From CADCTQ01 sp963844325 (GTDB taxonomy: Bacteria; Bacteroidota; Bacteroidia; Cytophagales; 172606-1): a DNA stretch of 64,000 nucleotides. A model generated the notes under the pieces. That model was given only the letters and a program-made list of their open reading frames with translations. It was not told the DNA's origin and did not search any database. The DNA lies in NCBI GenBank assembly GCA_963844325.1, contig CAWJNV010000001.1, positions 124,001-188,000 of the forward strand, written 5' to 3'. A program made the translations under genes and the position numbers. Below are positions 1 to 8,230 of this stretch, one piece after another (the first letter of the stretch is position 1; every line of letters begins with the position of its first letter).

Positions 1-100
1 TTATTCCCCCCGTGTTTTTCCCGGTCCCGCCGTAACCAGGTGCTTCACGGGCAGTATGAGGCACGTCATTGCGGGGAGCCGCGTACGGAGGACCTACAAT

Positions 101-136
101 AAAAAAGCCTGCGAAAGTTTTACAACTCCCGCAGGC
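101..136 (-). terminator. Rho-independent terminator after the nuoC / thioredoxin-fold pair
   Basis: The perfect 7-bp arms GCCTGCG (107-113) and CGCAGGC (130-136) form a hairpin. Read on the minus strand it is followed by a run of six T (101-106). It lies 27 bp downstream of the stop codon at 163, so it should end the minus-strand transcript. Positions 1-100 hold no gene that I can support. Confidence 0.75.
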
Positions 137-162
137 CGGTACTTGCTGTGATGGATTGCCGC

Positions 163-681
163 TTATTCTTCTTCTGCCGTGATCAGTTCATCCATCTTCT
201 CAATCTTCTCGTCGGAGTAGGCGCCGGAGGTCTGGTAGACGATCTTGCCGTCTTTGTCGAGCACGAAAATGTAGGGAATGTCTTTCTGGTCCATCTTGAG
301 GGCGCTTTTGTAGCTGCCCACGTCGCCCTTGTAGATGAGTACGTGCTTGTAGAGTTCGGGCGGGGTGCCTTTTTTGAGTTCTTTTTCCAGCGAACCCGCC
401 GCCGCTTCCTTTACGCCGCCCAGCATGGGCACGAAAAACACGTTCAGGTCGTAGTCGGGGTCGGCGATGAAGTAGTTGTACACGTTCTGGAACCAGGGGG
501 CCAGCACTTCGGTGGCCTTCTGCGAATACACGAGCCCCACGATGGTGTACTTGCCTTTGGTGCTCTGGGGAATGGTAACGGTCTTGCCTTCCAGGCTCGT
601 CGCCGAGAGGTTGGGGAAATTCTGGGCCTGGGCCGTGAAGGCGGTGAACGCGACGGCCAGTGTCAGCAGGATTTTGTGCAT
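163..681 (-). CDS. Exported thioredoxin-fold protein lacking the CxxC motif
   Basis: A 172-aa protein with a cleavable signal peptide (residues 1-20, AQAQ before the likely cut). The mature part follows the AhpC/TlpA layout: an 'LEGKTVTIPQ' entry strand, a 'GKYTIVGLVYSQKA' strand-loop where the redox CxxC would sit, and an 'IPYIFVLDKDGKIVYQTSGA' cis-Pro/strand region near the C-terminus. There is no cysteine at the active-site position, so it cannot be a thiol oxidoreductase and is more likely a binding or assembly factor in the periplasm. The ATG at 681 was chosen because the signal peptide starts there; an upstream in-frame extension overlaps nuoC. It lies 32 bp after nuoC on the same strand and is probably cotranscribed with it. 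Confidence 0.75.
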   Translation of the reverse strand: MHKILLTLAVAFTAFTAQAQNFPNLSATSLEGKTVTIPQSTKGKYTIVGLVYSQKATEVLAPWFQNVYNYFIADPDYDLNVFFVPMLGGVKEAAAGSLEKELKKGTPPELYKHVLIYKGDVGSYKSALKMDQKDIPYIFVLDKDGKIVYQTSGAYSDEKIEKMDELITAEEE

Positions 682-713
682 AGGGGTTGAATAGAAAAGG
701 TATGTGACTAACG

Positions 714-1214
714 TTAATACGCCACTTTTATTCCGTGGTAAGTCTCCTGCTGCCGGTAATCTTTGCGGAGGGGGTGCCCTACCCAGTCGGCGGCGCACAG
801 AATGCGGCGCAAATCGGGGTGGCCGGCGAAGCGGATGCCCACCAGGTCGTAGGCTTCGCGTTCGTGCCAGTCGGCGGTGCGCCACACGCCGCTCACGGTG
901 GGAACTTCGGGCAGCGGCTCGCCTTCCCCGTTGCGCGGCACGCTGATTCTAAGCACCAGCTTGTGTTCATAGGGGATGGAGTACAGGTGGTAGATCACTT
1001 CCATCGTGCCCTTCGCCGGTCCGTTGTCTAGGGCCGTCAGGCAGGAGAGAAAGTCGAAGTACGTGGCCTCGTGTTCGTGCAGGAAGGTACACACCTCGGC
1101 AATGCGGCCGGCAGGCACCACCAGGGCGGGTTGCGCGCCGGTTTCCTCAGCCTTGAGGACGATTTCTTCGCCGAAGTGATTGGTGAGTAGAGAGTTGATT
1201 TCGGGAAAAGTCAT
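714..1214 (-). CDS. nuoC: NADH-quinone oxidoreductase subunit C
   Basis: A 166-aa protein that looks like NuoC, a peripheral-arm subunit of respiratory complex I that links the Fe-S subunits to the quinone site. The family signature is clear in the C-terminal half: 'WHEREAYDLVGIRF', then 'GHPDLRRIL', then 'GHPLRKDY'. Length suits a stand-alone NuoC (not fused to NuoD). The ATG at 1214 starts the conserved 'MTFPEINSLL' N-terminus; the open frame extends further upstream but without family character. nuoC is usually followed by nuoD or preceded by nuoB; here nuoA and nuoB are about 13 kb away on the other strand and the downstream gene is a thioredoxin-fold protein. Confidence 0.9.
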   Translation of the reverse strand: MTFPEINSLLTNHFGEEIVLKAEETGAQPALVVPAGRIAEVCTFLHEHEATYFDFLSCLTALDNGPAKGTMEVIYHLYSIPYEHKLVLRISVPRNGEGEPLPEVPTVSGVWRTADWHEREAYDLVGIRFAGHPDLRRILCAADWVGHPLRKDYRQQETYHGIKVAY

Positions 1215-1307
1215 TGCGTAAAGATACGAGTTAATGAGGTGTGCCGATACCCCCAAAGGCATCAGTAGATCGACTCTGCCACGTTTCCGCGCCAAACGCC
1301 GGTTTTG

Positions 1308-1408
1308 TCATGCTGACGAAGGAAGCATCCGCTCCATGAGTGGCGTTTTGTCCGGAGCACCACACCCGTACTTTAGTTATGCACCACATGCTTCCTTCGT
1401 CAGCATGA
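1308..1408. repeat. Hairpin repeat element, copy 1
   Basis: Perfect 21-bp inverted arms (1308-1328 and 1388-1408) around a 59-bp loop. The arm core TCATGCTGACGAAGGAAGC is shared, with small changes, with the element at 5037-5202. The outer left flank 'CGTTTCC.CGCCAAACG' is also shared, so these are two members of one dispersed family. It lies upstream of nuoC. Confidence 0.8.
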
Positions 1409-1460
1409 ATTGTCTTGGTACGAAAATACGAAGATCTGAAAAGACCCTTTTTCACGCCGT

Positions 1461-1480
1461 TGTTGGTGTTTTCACCAACA
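1461..1480. other. Short perfect hairpin TGTTGGTG/CACCAACA
   Basis: Two perfect 8-bp arms with a TTTT loop. It sits in the 491-bp gap between nuoC and the helicase gene. No T-run follows on either strand, so a terminator role is not obvious. Confidence 0.5.
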
Positions 1481-1526
1481 GCCTTCAGTCTAGCTAAGCA
1501 GGAAGCATAACCGATCAGCGCGTCAT

Positions 1527-1542
1527 CCAGTACGCGTACTGG
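1527..1542. other. 16-bp perfect palindrome
   Basis: CCAGTACGCGTACTGG is a perfect dyad with no spacer. It lies at the edge of the AT-richer island, 37 bp before the left direct repeat. It could be an operator or a recombination end; the sequence alone does not tell. Confidence 0.4.
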
Positions 1543-1578
1543 TGTGTAAGCCGACTACAGTACAAGGACTAAGATTTA

Positions 1579-1633
1579 TCAAGATAAGGCAAACGCACGC
1601 CAAGAAGCACCCCTACTACCCGTTGAACGATCT
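1579..1633. repeat. Left imperfect direct repeat flanking the helicase gene
   Basis: This 55-bp stretch matches 3813-3866 in the same orientation, with the conserved blocks TCAAGA.AAGGCAA, CC.TACT and CCCGTTGAA..ATCT at the same spacing apart from one single-base indel. The pair brackets the nuclease-helicase gene. Confidence 0.5.
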
Positions 1634-1705
1634 GTCCTGTTGTTGATGAAAACAGGAACAATGGCATGATGTTGCCTGCTGTCGTGCTTCAAGACACCAG
1701 ACGAA

Positions 1706-3712
1706 TTATATGACTCTTAGTCCGCATGAACATAAATAATCAAAGGTGTCATTATAAAACGCTGGCAATCTGGTTCCATCTGTTTCGTCCCCGTTTGGAA
1801 TCCAGATTATCATCCCTTCTCTAGCTCTCGTCAAAAGCACTCGGTACTTGTTCAGAATGAATTTTTGTCGTTGTGGATCAGAAACATTTTGCCAATTTGT
1901 TCCCTTAAATTGCTTGAAGTCCCAATTACCATTTCCTCTACGCAGGTCTGAGTCCCAAAAAACACCTGCCCAATCAATTTCTAAACCTTGCACTGCATAT
2001 TCGGTTGCGACAATTTCAAGAAAGTTTGATGAACGAACATCAGTCGGTGAATTCAAATACCATGCTCCTAATTCATCTTGACTTGAATCCCCCCGTAACC
2101 CATAGAATGGGTCATAGCCAAAAGCTTTCAATCTTCTACCACCTGAACTTGCAACTATTCCTGTTCGCCTTGTTCCCCTAGCCTTCTTTTTCAACCATTG
2201 TTTTACTTTATCAATCTCTCTAGTGATAAAAATCGGATAGTTATTAAGTTTCTCATTCAAGATTGCATTTGCTTCCTCACTTTTATTTTCCAAAACCAAC
2301 GCAACCCATTTTGAAAGTTCTTGTGCTTTATAAGAACGAATTGAAACTCGCAAATGCAGGTCTTCATTTTCCATCACTTGAACATGTTGTGGTGTTTCTT
2401 CGAACAAGGTTAAGTTGCCTGTGCTATGGTCTCCTTGTTTCAATTCACGACTGATATAGACTTTCCAATTATAAAAATTTGCCTCAATTGCTTTTCCCCA
2501 TTCACGCAAACCCGCTTCACCTGTGTTTATTTCTTGACCACCACCAACTAATGCGATGATTGCTCCCCAATCCGAAAAGCGATTCATGATTGACAGAAGA
2601 ACTTCCGGCTCTGATTCTGTAATCTCTCCGTTTGACTTCTTTGTTTTGTGTTCCCTAGTCCATGCCCTTTGTGCTTCATCATAAATTAATACTTTGTCAA
2701 CTGGGAGCTTCTGTTTATCGTGATAGTATTCATCAATAAATTCGTGGACATTGTGAACAAAAGTCCTTACTTTCCGCTTTGCCTCTACCTTGTTTTCCTT
2801 TTTGCGCTTTACAAAATCTCTTGCAAGTGCTTCTGATAAAACTTTCACAAGGGGGCTGTTACCGGACAGAAATACGCCAATTTCATTGTTGCCTATTTGA
2901 AACTCTCTATTATGAATGATGTTCAGGCCTGCAAGGGTCTTTCCCGCACCTGGAACGCCAGTAATAAAGCAAATTATTTTTGAGTTGGCCTTTTGAGCTT
3001 GCTTGATCGCTTCAAGAATTGCATTGGTTGTTCTGGTTAGATTTTCTACTCCTGCATGATTCCTTGAAATTTCAGAAACGCTTTGGCCTGAATAAAGGAT
3101 TTGTGCCGCTTCAATTATAGTAGGAGTGGGTGAATATTTACTTTTATTCCAGTCACTCAACTTTATTGATGGAATGTTGTCCCGAAAGCACAAACAAGAA
3201 TTTTGAATTACTTGCACAATGTTATTTATATTTGCAAACAAAACTTCTTGGACACAATCACTGCCTATCGAAAAATTATTTTTAATTTCTGGGGCGTCAG
3301 TGCAGACCAGAACTGGTATTATTGTTTGGTCTTTGCTTTCAAAGTGAAAGTCACGCAGGTCAAGACAATAATCCTCTAGTTGCGCAATATCGGCAGAGTT
3401 ATAACTACCTTGCTTATTTTTGATTTCCAAAACAAATATCAAGCTCTTTGAGAGCAATACCACATCAATCCGCTTTGCTCTCCTTGGGATCTTATATTCG
3501 TAAAGTATTCCCCAGCTTGCTAAGTCGGGAATTAGAGGTAATGCAACCTGATAGAATTGTTTTATAATTGAAATTGTAGCATCCCAACTTTTTGTTTGCT
3601 CTTGCTTCTGATCAAGATGATATTTACTGTATGCCTGTGAAATAGTGCCTATAATTTGGTTAACGGGTGTGGTGTGATGACTGCTTAGTGTTTCGCAATA
3701 AAATGAAGCCAT
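1706..3712 (-). CDS. PD-(D/E)XK nuclease-like / SF1 helicase-like fusion (DUF2075 type)
   Basis: A 668-aa protein. The N-terminal part (about residues 60-130) has a PD-(D/E)XK-type core with D83 and E96-I-K98 on adjacent strands. The C-terminal part (about 240-660) is an SF1-like helicase/ATPase: Walker A GVPGAGKT (252-259), Walker B 'LIYDEAQRAW' (DEAQ at 345-348), a GGGQE motif III (390-394), a motif V-like 'TEYAVQGLEID' and motif VI 'RVLLTRAREG'. The ATPase resembles the DUF2075 group, often found beside restriction or other defence genes. The gene is visibly AT-richer than polA and nuoC and is bracketed by an imperfect direct repeat, which suggests transfer. No partner gene of a known defence system is adjacent. 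Biochemical role unknown; DNA or RNA processing in phage defence is an inference. Confidence 0.75.
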   Translation of the reverse strand: MASFYCETLSSHHTTPVNQIIGTISQAYSKYHLDQKQEQTKSWDATISIIKQFYQVALPLIPDLASWGILYEYKIPRRAKRIDVVLLSKSLIFVLEIKNKQGSYNSADIAQLEDYCLDLRDFHFESKDQTIIPVLVCTDAPEIKNNFSIGSDCVQEVLFANINNIVQVIQNSCLCFRDNIPSIKLSDWNKSKYSPTPTIIEAAQILYSGQSVSEISRNHAGVENLTRTTNAILEAIKQAQKANSKIICFITGVPGAGKTLAGLNIIHNREFQIGNNEIGVFLSGNSPLVKVLSEALARDFVKRKKENKVEAKRKVRTFVHNVHEFIDEYYHDKQKLPVDKVLIYDEAQRAWTREHKTKKSNGEITESEPEVLLSIMNRFSDWGAIIALVGGGQEINTGEAGLREWGKAIEANFYNWKVYISRELKQGDHSTGNLTLFEETPQHVQVMENEDLHLRVSIRSYKAQELSKWVALVLENKSEEANAILNEKLNNYPIFITREIDKVKQWLKKKARGTRRTGIVASSGGRRLKAFGYDPFYGLRGDSSQDELGAWYLNSPTDVRSSNFLEIVATEYAVQGLEIDWAGVFWDSDLRRGNGNWDFKQFKGTNWQNVSDPQRQKFILNKYRVLLTRAREGMIIWIPNGDETDGTRLPAFYNDTFDYLCSCGLRVI

Positions 3713-3812
3713 TATTTAAAATTGTTTTACCGAAACTCAAAAAGTTAATGGTTGTCAATGTCCTTCGCAATCTTCTCAATACTCTGACCGCATTCATAAG
3801 CACCAGTACTTG

Positions 3813-3866
3813 TCAAGACAAGGCAAGTACACTCTGGGAATTACCCTTACTCCCGTTGAATAATCT
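3813..3866. repeat. Right imperfect direct repeat flanking the helicase gene
   Basis: The partner of 1579-1633 (see that entry). The segment includes one half of the stem GTACTTG/CAAGTAC. The rest of the 181-bp gap between the helicase start and the toxin stop holds nothing else recognisable. Confidence 0.5.
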
Positions 3867-3893
3867 ATGCATTAACACCAATAAAGGCGTGAG

Positions 3894-4214
3894 TTAAGCT
3901 AATTGCAGTAAAGTTTTGAGCTTGGCGTTCAGGTCTGCCGTATCTGCTTGCGATAACCTGCCCAACAGCCCTTTTGCCAGTACTCTATCCAGTGTGGCAA
4001 TCTTGTTTGTTTTGATCAGAGATGCTTTCCTAAGTCCATTGGTGGGGTTTGGCTGTAGCAGAACATCGGTAGGTTCCGGCCAGCCCAGTTGCGTGGTGAT
4101 AAAGCAAACCGTGACGTCTGCTGGGGTGTCTACCAGAACAACAGCCGGACGGAGCTTGCTGCCACTAAGATCGGTGAAGGGAAAGGTGATCAGCACAATG
4201 TCGCCTTTAGCCAT
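3894..4214 (-). CDS. MazF/PemK-type toxin
   Basis: A 106-aa protein with the MazF/PemK fold signature: N-terminal 'KGDIVLITFPFTD', then 'SKLRPAVVLVD', and later 'LRKASLIKTNKIATLD', matching the conserved strands around the RNase active site. Members cleave mRNA and arrest growth until bound by the antitoxin. It overlaps the upstream antitoxin gene by 8 bp, the usual translational coupling of such modules, and is transcribed with it. It lies just beyond the right direct repeat of the helicase gene, in the same AT-richer island. Confidence 0.85.
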   Translation of the reverse strand: MAKGDIVLITFPFTDLSGSKLRPAVVLVDTPADVTVCFITTQLGWPEPTDVLLQPNPTNGLRKASLIKTNKIATLDRVLAKGLLGRLSQADTADLNAKLKTLLQLA

Positions 4215-4437
4215 TGTACCGCTCCTTTAGGTCTGATTCAGTGTAGAGGTCTTCTTCGTCATTGAGGAAAGCGAATGACGCACTGTCGGCCGCCATTTTC
4301 TGAATACCCTGGGTAAGTCTCTGTTCTTCGTACTGCTTCATGACAAACTCGGCAAAAGTGGAAATCTCCGCTGCCTTGTCCTCGGGCAACTGGTTAATTG
4401 CCTGAATAGTCTTTTCGATGATTGCTTGACGAGTCAT
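4207..4437 (-). CDS. Antitoxin of the MazF-type module
   Basis: A 76-aa, largely helical and charged protein preceding and overlapping the MazF-like toxin. The C-terminal half ('DEEDLYTESDLKERYNG') is acidic and probably disordered, as expected for the toxin-wrapping tail; the N-terminal half is a short helical domain rather than an obvious SpoVT/AbrB fold. The ATG at 4437 ('MTRQAI') gives a normal antitoxin length. The frame stays open upstream to about 4632, but that extension is only a translation of the 21-bp tandem repeats. Identity rests mostly on position. Confidence 0.75.
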   Translation of the reverse strand: MTRQAIIEKTIQAINQLPEDKAAEISTFAEFVMKQYEEQRLTQGIQKMAADSASFAFLNDEEDLYTESDLKERYNG

Positions 4438-4486
4438 TGGTAATGAATTTAAACCTAAGTTACGCTTTAGTGCAAATCGGTGCATG

Positions 4487-4591
4487 AAAAGAGGTCTTTT
4501 TACCTTAACTAACAAACTTTTTAAGGCAACTAACGGACTTTTTGAGTCCACTAACGGGCTTTTTACGTGAACGGACGGGCTGAGTAAGACC
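4487..4591. repeat. 21-bp tandem repeat array (five degenerate units)
   Basis: Units start at 4487, 4508, 4529, 4550 and 4571; the consensus is close to ACTAACGGACTTTTTnAGnCN. Because 21 bp is seven codons, the array reads as an open frame on the minus strand with a repeating seven-residue unit. It lies 50 bp upstream of the antitoxin start, where autoregulatory operators of toxin-antitoxin operons usually sit. Confidence 0.75.
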
Positions 4592-4705
4592 ACGAAAAGA
4601 TTTGCCGGGGCAGTGTACGACGTTTTCAGCACAGCAAACCAACTTTTGGAAGCGCCTTACTGGATTGTTAGCCAGATAAGTACATATATTTCCGCGACCT
4701 CTTCC

Positions 4706-4831
4706 CTCCCGCCGTCATCCTGAAAGGACCTTCGTGGTGAGAAGTGATGCTTGACCTGCACCGCGAAGGTCCGCAGTATAAGTAATGCATTGCTTGTCAC
4801 GACGAAGTTCCTTTCAGGATGACCGCGGGAG
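4706..4831. repeat. Long imperfect hairpin with GTCATCCTGAAAGGA arms
   Basis: Arms of about 45 bp (4706-4750 and 4787-4831) pair with only a few mismatches around a 36-bp loop. The arm motif GTCATCCTGAAAGGA differs from the GTCATGCTGAC family at 1308 and 5037 but has the same architecture. Positions 4832-5036 between it and the next element hold no supported gene. Confidence 0.75.
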
Positions 4832-5036
4832 GGGGCGTTTCCGAAAGAGTCAAAAATGCAGTGAACGGTGTGCTCGGCCGGTTACTCGGCTACCGGAGGA
4901 AGGATAGCGAAAGAAAAAAGCCATCACCGGCCCCCGGTGGAAAAGACCGGCAGAGATCGTACCGCTATGGGTTGGCGCGTGGACACCTTGTCTTGCCCCA
5001 TACAGATTCGAAGAAAGGGTATCAACCAATCTATTG

Positions 5037-5202
5037 CCTTTCACGTTTCCCGCCAAACGATGGGTCCTGTCATGCTGACGTAAGGAAGCATCTGGTACAA
5101 AACCGTATTGCCCGAATCACCCCATCAGGATGCTATTCATGCTCCGGATGCTTCCTTACGTCAGCATGACAAGGCTCATCGTCTGGCGGGAAACGTGAAA
5201 GG
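5037..5202. repeat. Hairpin repeat element, copy 2 (56-bp arms)
   Basis: Arms 5037-5092 and 5147-5202 match at 52 of 56 positions; the inner 25 bp are perfect. The loop is 54 bp. The core GTCATGCTGACG(T)AAGGAAGC is shared with 1308-1408. It ends 36 bp after the polA stop, so transcription of polA runs into it. A short stretch of AACTC-type repeats (5208-5236) separates the two. Confidence 0.85.
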
Positions 5203-5237
5203 ATGCTAACCCTCAAACCCTCTAACTCCCAAACTCC

Positions 5238-8075
5238 TTAATGCGCTTCCAGCCAGTTGTTGCCCGTGCCCAGGCCGATTTCCATCGGCACCGGCAGCGG
5301 CAGGGCCGTCTTCATAAGTTCTTCCACGTGGGCCTTCACCCGTTCCACCTCGTCGCGGTGCGCGTCGAACACCAGTTCGTCGTGGACTTGCAGGATCATG
5401 CTCGAACGCAGCTTTTCCTTCTTCATGAAGTCGTGCACCCGGATCATCGCCAGCTTGATCATGTCGGCGGCCGTACCCTGGATCGGGGCGTTGATGGCGT
5501 TGCGTTCGGCAAACTGCCGCTCCGTCATGTTGCGCGAATTGATGTCGCGGAGGTAGCGGCGGCGGCCCAGCATCGTTTCGGCGTATTCGCATTCCCGCGA
5601 CTTGCGGATCGACTCGTCCATGAACTCCTTCACGGCCGGGAATTCCTGGAAGTACGCCTCGATGATCTCGACGGCCTCCTTGCGCGGAATCGCCAGCCGC
5701 CCGGCCAGCCCGAAGGCCGAAATGCCGTAGATGATGCCGAAGTTGACCATCTTGGCGCGGCGCCGCATCTCCGAAGTCACCTCTTCCAGCTTCACCTTGA
5801 ACACCTTGCTGGCCGTGGAGGCGTGGATGTCGATGCCCTGGTTAAAGGCTTCGAGCATCGTGCGGTCGCTGCTGAAGGCCGCCATGATCCGCAGTTCGAT
5901 CTGCGAGTAGTCGGCCGACAGGATCACGTGTTCCTCGTCGCGGGGCACGAACGCCTTGCGGATTTCGCGGCCCCGGGCGGTGCGGATGGGCACGTTCTGG
6001 AGGTTGGGGTTGGTGGAAGAGAGCCGCCCGGTGGACGTGACGGCCTGGTTGAACGACGTGTGGATGCGGCCGTCCCGCTTGCTGATCAGCAGGGGCAGGG
6101 CGTCGATGTAAGTAGACTTGAGCTTCTGCAACTCGCGGAAGTCCAGGATCTTGCGGATGATGTCGTGGTCGGACTCCAGCCGGGAGAGCACGTCTTCGCC
6201 GGTGGCGTACTGGCCCGTTTTGGTCTTCTTGGCGTTCTTGTCGAGTTTGAGGCGGTCAAAGAGGATTTCCCCCAGTTGCTTCGGCGAACCGATGTTGAAC
6301 GGCGTGCCGGCCAGTTCGAAAATCTGCGTTTCCAGGCCCCGCAAATCACCCTCCAGGCCGCGGGAAAGTTCGCCCAGGGCGTTCACGTCGATCTTCACGC
6401 CGGCGTATTCCATTTCGGCCAGCACCGGCACCAGCGGCGTTTCCACGTCAAAGAATAACTTTTCGAGCTTGTTCTCCTTCAGCATCGGGGCAAACACCCC
6501 CTTCAGTTGCAGTGTCACGTCGGCATCCTCGGCGGCGTATTCGGCAATCTTTTCCACCGGCACGTCGCCCATGGTCAGTTGCCCCTTGCCCTTTTTGCCG
6601 ATGAGCGACACGATGGATACCGGCGTGTAGTTGAGGAAGTTTTCGGCCAGCACGTCCATGTTGTGGCGCTGCTCGGGCTCCAGCAGATAGTGGGCCAGCA
6701 TGGTGTCGAAAATTTGTCCCTGGATCTCCACGCCGTAGTGCTTGAGCACGATCAGGTCAAACTTGAGGTTCTGGCCGGTCTTGCCGATGGCCGGGTTTTC
6801 GAGCACCTCCCGGAAATCCTCCACGATCTTCTGCGCTTCGGCTTTTTCGGGCGGCACCGGCACGTAGTAGGCTTCGCCCTTATAGGAGGCAAACGACAGC
6901 CCCACCAGGTCGGCTTCCACGGCGTCGATGCTGTTGGTTTCGGTGTCGAAGCAGAACGAGTCCTGCTTGCGCAGGTGGTCGGTCAGCATCTGCCGGAGTT
7001 CGGGCGTATCCACGATGTGGTAGTGGTGCGGCGTGGTGTAAATGGTATGGCGGTCGCCCCCCGGCGGCACGAGGTCCTCGTCGTCGTCGAAGGGCATTTC
7101 AACGTCGAAGAGGCTCGTCTGGGCGGTGGCCGCCTTTTTGGCTTTGGCCGCCGGGGCCGCCGTTGTGGCGGCTACGGCGCCGGTACCGGCCGTTTCTTCG
7201 CCGAAGATGCGTTTTTTGATGGAGCGGAATTCCAGGTCGTCGAGCAGGGCCGACAGGGTTTCCTTGTTGGGTTCGGCGCAGCGCAGCTTGTCCTCGTCAA
7301 ACTCCACCGGCACGTGCACGTCGATGGTGGCGAGTTGCTTGGAGAGCAGGGCCTGTTCGGCGTGCTGCGTCACCAGTTCCTTCTGCTTGCCGGAGAGTTT
7401 GTCGGCGTTGGCGACCAGGTTTTCGATGGAGCCGTACTCCTGGATGAGCTTCTGGGCCGTTTTTTCGCCCACGCCGGGAATGCCCGGGATGTTGTCGGAG
7501 GCGTCGCCCTGGAGGCCCAGGATGTCGCGCACCTGGTCCACGTCCTGGATGCCCCAGCGGTTGCGGATTTCGGGCACGCCCATGATCTCCACGCCCTTGC
7601 CCATGTAAGAAGGTTTGTAGAGGTACACGTGTTCCTTCACGAGTTGGCCGTAGTCCTTGTCCATCGTCATCATGAACACCTCGAAGCCCGCGGCGGCGGC
7701 CCGGGTGGCAATGGTGCCGATCACGTCGTCGGCCTCGAAGCCGTCCTTCTGGAGCAGCGGAATGCCGAAAGCGTCCACCAGGCTCTTGATGTAGGGGATG
7801 TTGACCACAATGTCGTCGGGCATCTTCTGGCGGTGCCCCTTGTAGTCTTCGAACAGCTCGTGGCGGAAGGTGGGCGAGGCCGATTCGAAGCCCACGCCGA
7901 TGTGGGTGGGTTTTTCCTTTTGCAGGACTTCGAGCAGCGCGTTGAGGAAGCCGAAGGAGGCCCCCGTGTTCATGCCTTTGGAGTTGATGCGCGGCGCCTT
8001 GCTGAAGGCGAAGTGGGCCCGGTAGATGAGGGCCATGGCGTCGAGCAGGAATAATTTTTTCGCGGGTTTGTTCAT
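5238..8075 (-). CDS. polA: DNA polymerase I
   Basis: A 945-aa three-domain Pol I, close to the usual family length. The N-terminal 5'-nuclease (about 1-300) includes 'GFEADDVIGT' and the helix-hairpin-helix 'GIPGVGEKTAQKL'. An Ala/Lys-rich linker follows. The 3'-5' exonuclease keeps the ExoI residues ('CFDTETNS'), ExoII ('GQNLKFDL') and ExoIII ('YAAEDADVT'), so proofreading is probably active. The polymerase has motif A 'DYSQIELRI', motif B 'RRRAKMVNFGIIYG' and motif C 'QVHDELVFD'. It repairs DNA and removes RNA primers. The ATG at 8075 ('MNKPAKKLFLLDAMALIYR') fits family starts; an in-frame upstream extension of 25 residues is basic and unlike the family. Confidence 0.97.
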   Translation of the reverse strand: MNKPAKKLFLLDAMALIYRAHFAFSKAPRINSKGMNTGASFGFLNALLEVLQKEKPTHIGVGFESASPTFRHELFEDYKGHRQKMPDDIVVNIPYIKSLVDAFGIPLLQKDGFEADDVIGTIATRAAAAGFEVFMMTMDKDYGQLVKEHVYLYKPSYMGKGVEIMGVPEIRNRWGIQDVDQVRDILGLQGDASDNIPGIPGVGEKTAQKLIQEYGSIENLVANADKLSGKQKELVTQHAEQALLSKQLATIDVHVPVEFDEDKLRCAEPNKETLSALLDDLEFRSIKKRIFGEETAGTGAVAATTAAPAAKAKKAATAQTSLFDVEMPFDDDEDLVPPGGDRHTIYTTPHHYHIVDTPELRQMLTDHLRKQDSFCFDTETNSIDAVEADLVGLSFASYKGEAYYVPVPPEKAEAQKIVEDFREVLENPAIGKTGQNLKFDLIVLKHYGVEIQGQIFDTMLAHYLLEPEQRHNMDVLAENFLNYTPVSIVSLIGKKGKGQLTMGDVPVEKIAEYAAEDADVTLQLKGVFAPMLKENKLEKLFFDVETPLVPVLAEMEYAGVKIDVNALGELSRGLEGDLRGLETQIFELAGTPFNIGSPKQLGEILFDRLKLDKNAKKTKTGQYATGEDVLSRLESDHDIIRKILDFRELQKLKSTYIDALPLLISKRDGRIHTSFNQAVTSTGRLSSTNPNLQNVPIRTARGREIRKAFVPRDEEHVILSADYSQIELRIMAAFSSDRTMLEAFNQGIDIHASTASKVFKVKLEEVTSEMRRRAKMVNFGIIYGISAFGLAGRLAIPRKEAVEIIEAYFQEFPAVKEFMDESIRKSRECEYAETMLGRRRYLRDINSRNMTERQFAERNAINAPIQGTAADMIKLAMIRVHDFMKKEKLRSSMILQVHDELVFDAHRDEVERVKAHVEELMKTALPLPVPMEIGLGTGNNWLEAH

Positions 8076-8176
8076 GCGTGGGCCGGGATGGTGGCGGGTA
8101 CGTTTTTTTGGGTGACTTTTGTTCACCGGGCCATCGGAAGGGGGCGGCAAGACGATTTTTCCCCTCCGGCAGCCCG

Positions 8177-8184
8177 CAAAAATA
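8177..8184 (-). promoter_or_regulatory. Candidate -7 element for polA
   Basis: On the minus strand this reads TATTTTTG, matching the Bacteroidota -7 consensus TAnnTTTG, about 100 bp upstream of the polA ATG. No clear -33 TTG is present at 19-21 bp, so this is only a candidate. Confidence 0.35.
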
Positions 8185-8230
8185 CGTAAAAAGCCCCAGT
8201 TAACGCACTTTTTGACGCCATCCCGTGCCC

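Noticed and set aside
4438..4632. N-terminal extension of the MazF-module antitoxin to 141 residues.
   Set aside because: The extension is a translation of the 21-bp tandem repeats; the 76-aa form has the normal antitoxin length.
4850..5169. Short frames between the two hairpin elements downstream of polA.
   Set aside because: They overlap the repeat arms, differ in every frame and lack coding character.
6507..8054. A 515-codon open frame on the plus strand inside polA.
   Set aside because: Antisense shadow of polA; the His/Val/Gly-rich translation has no domain character.
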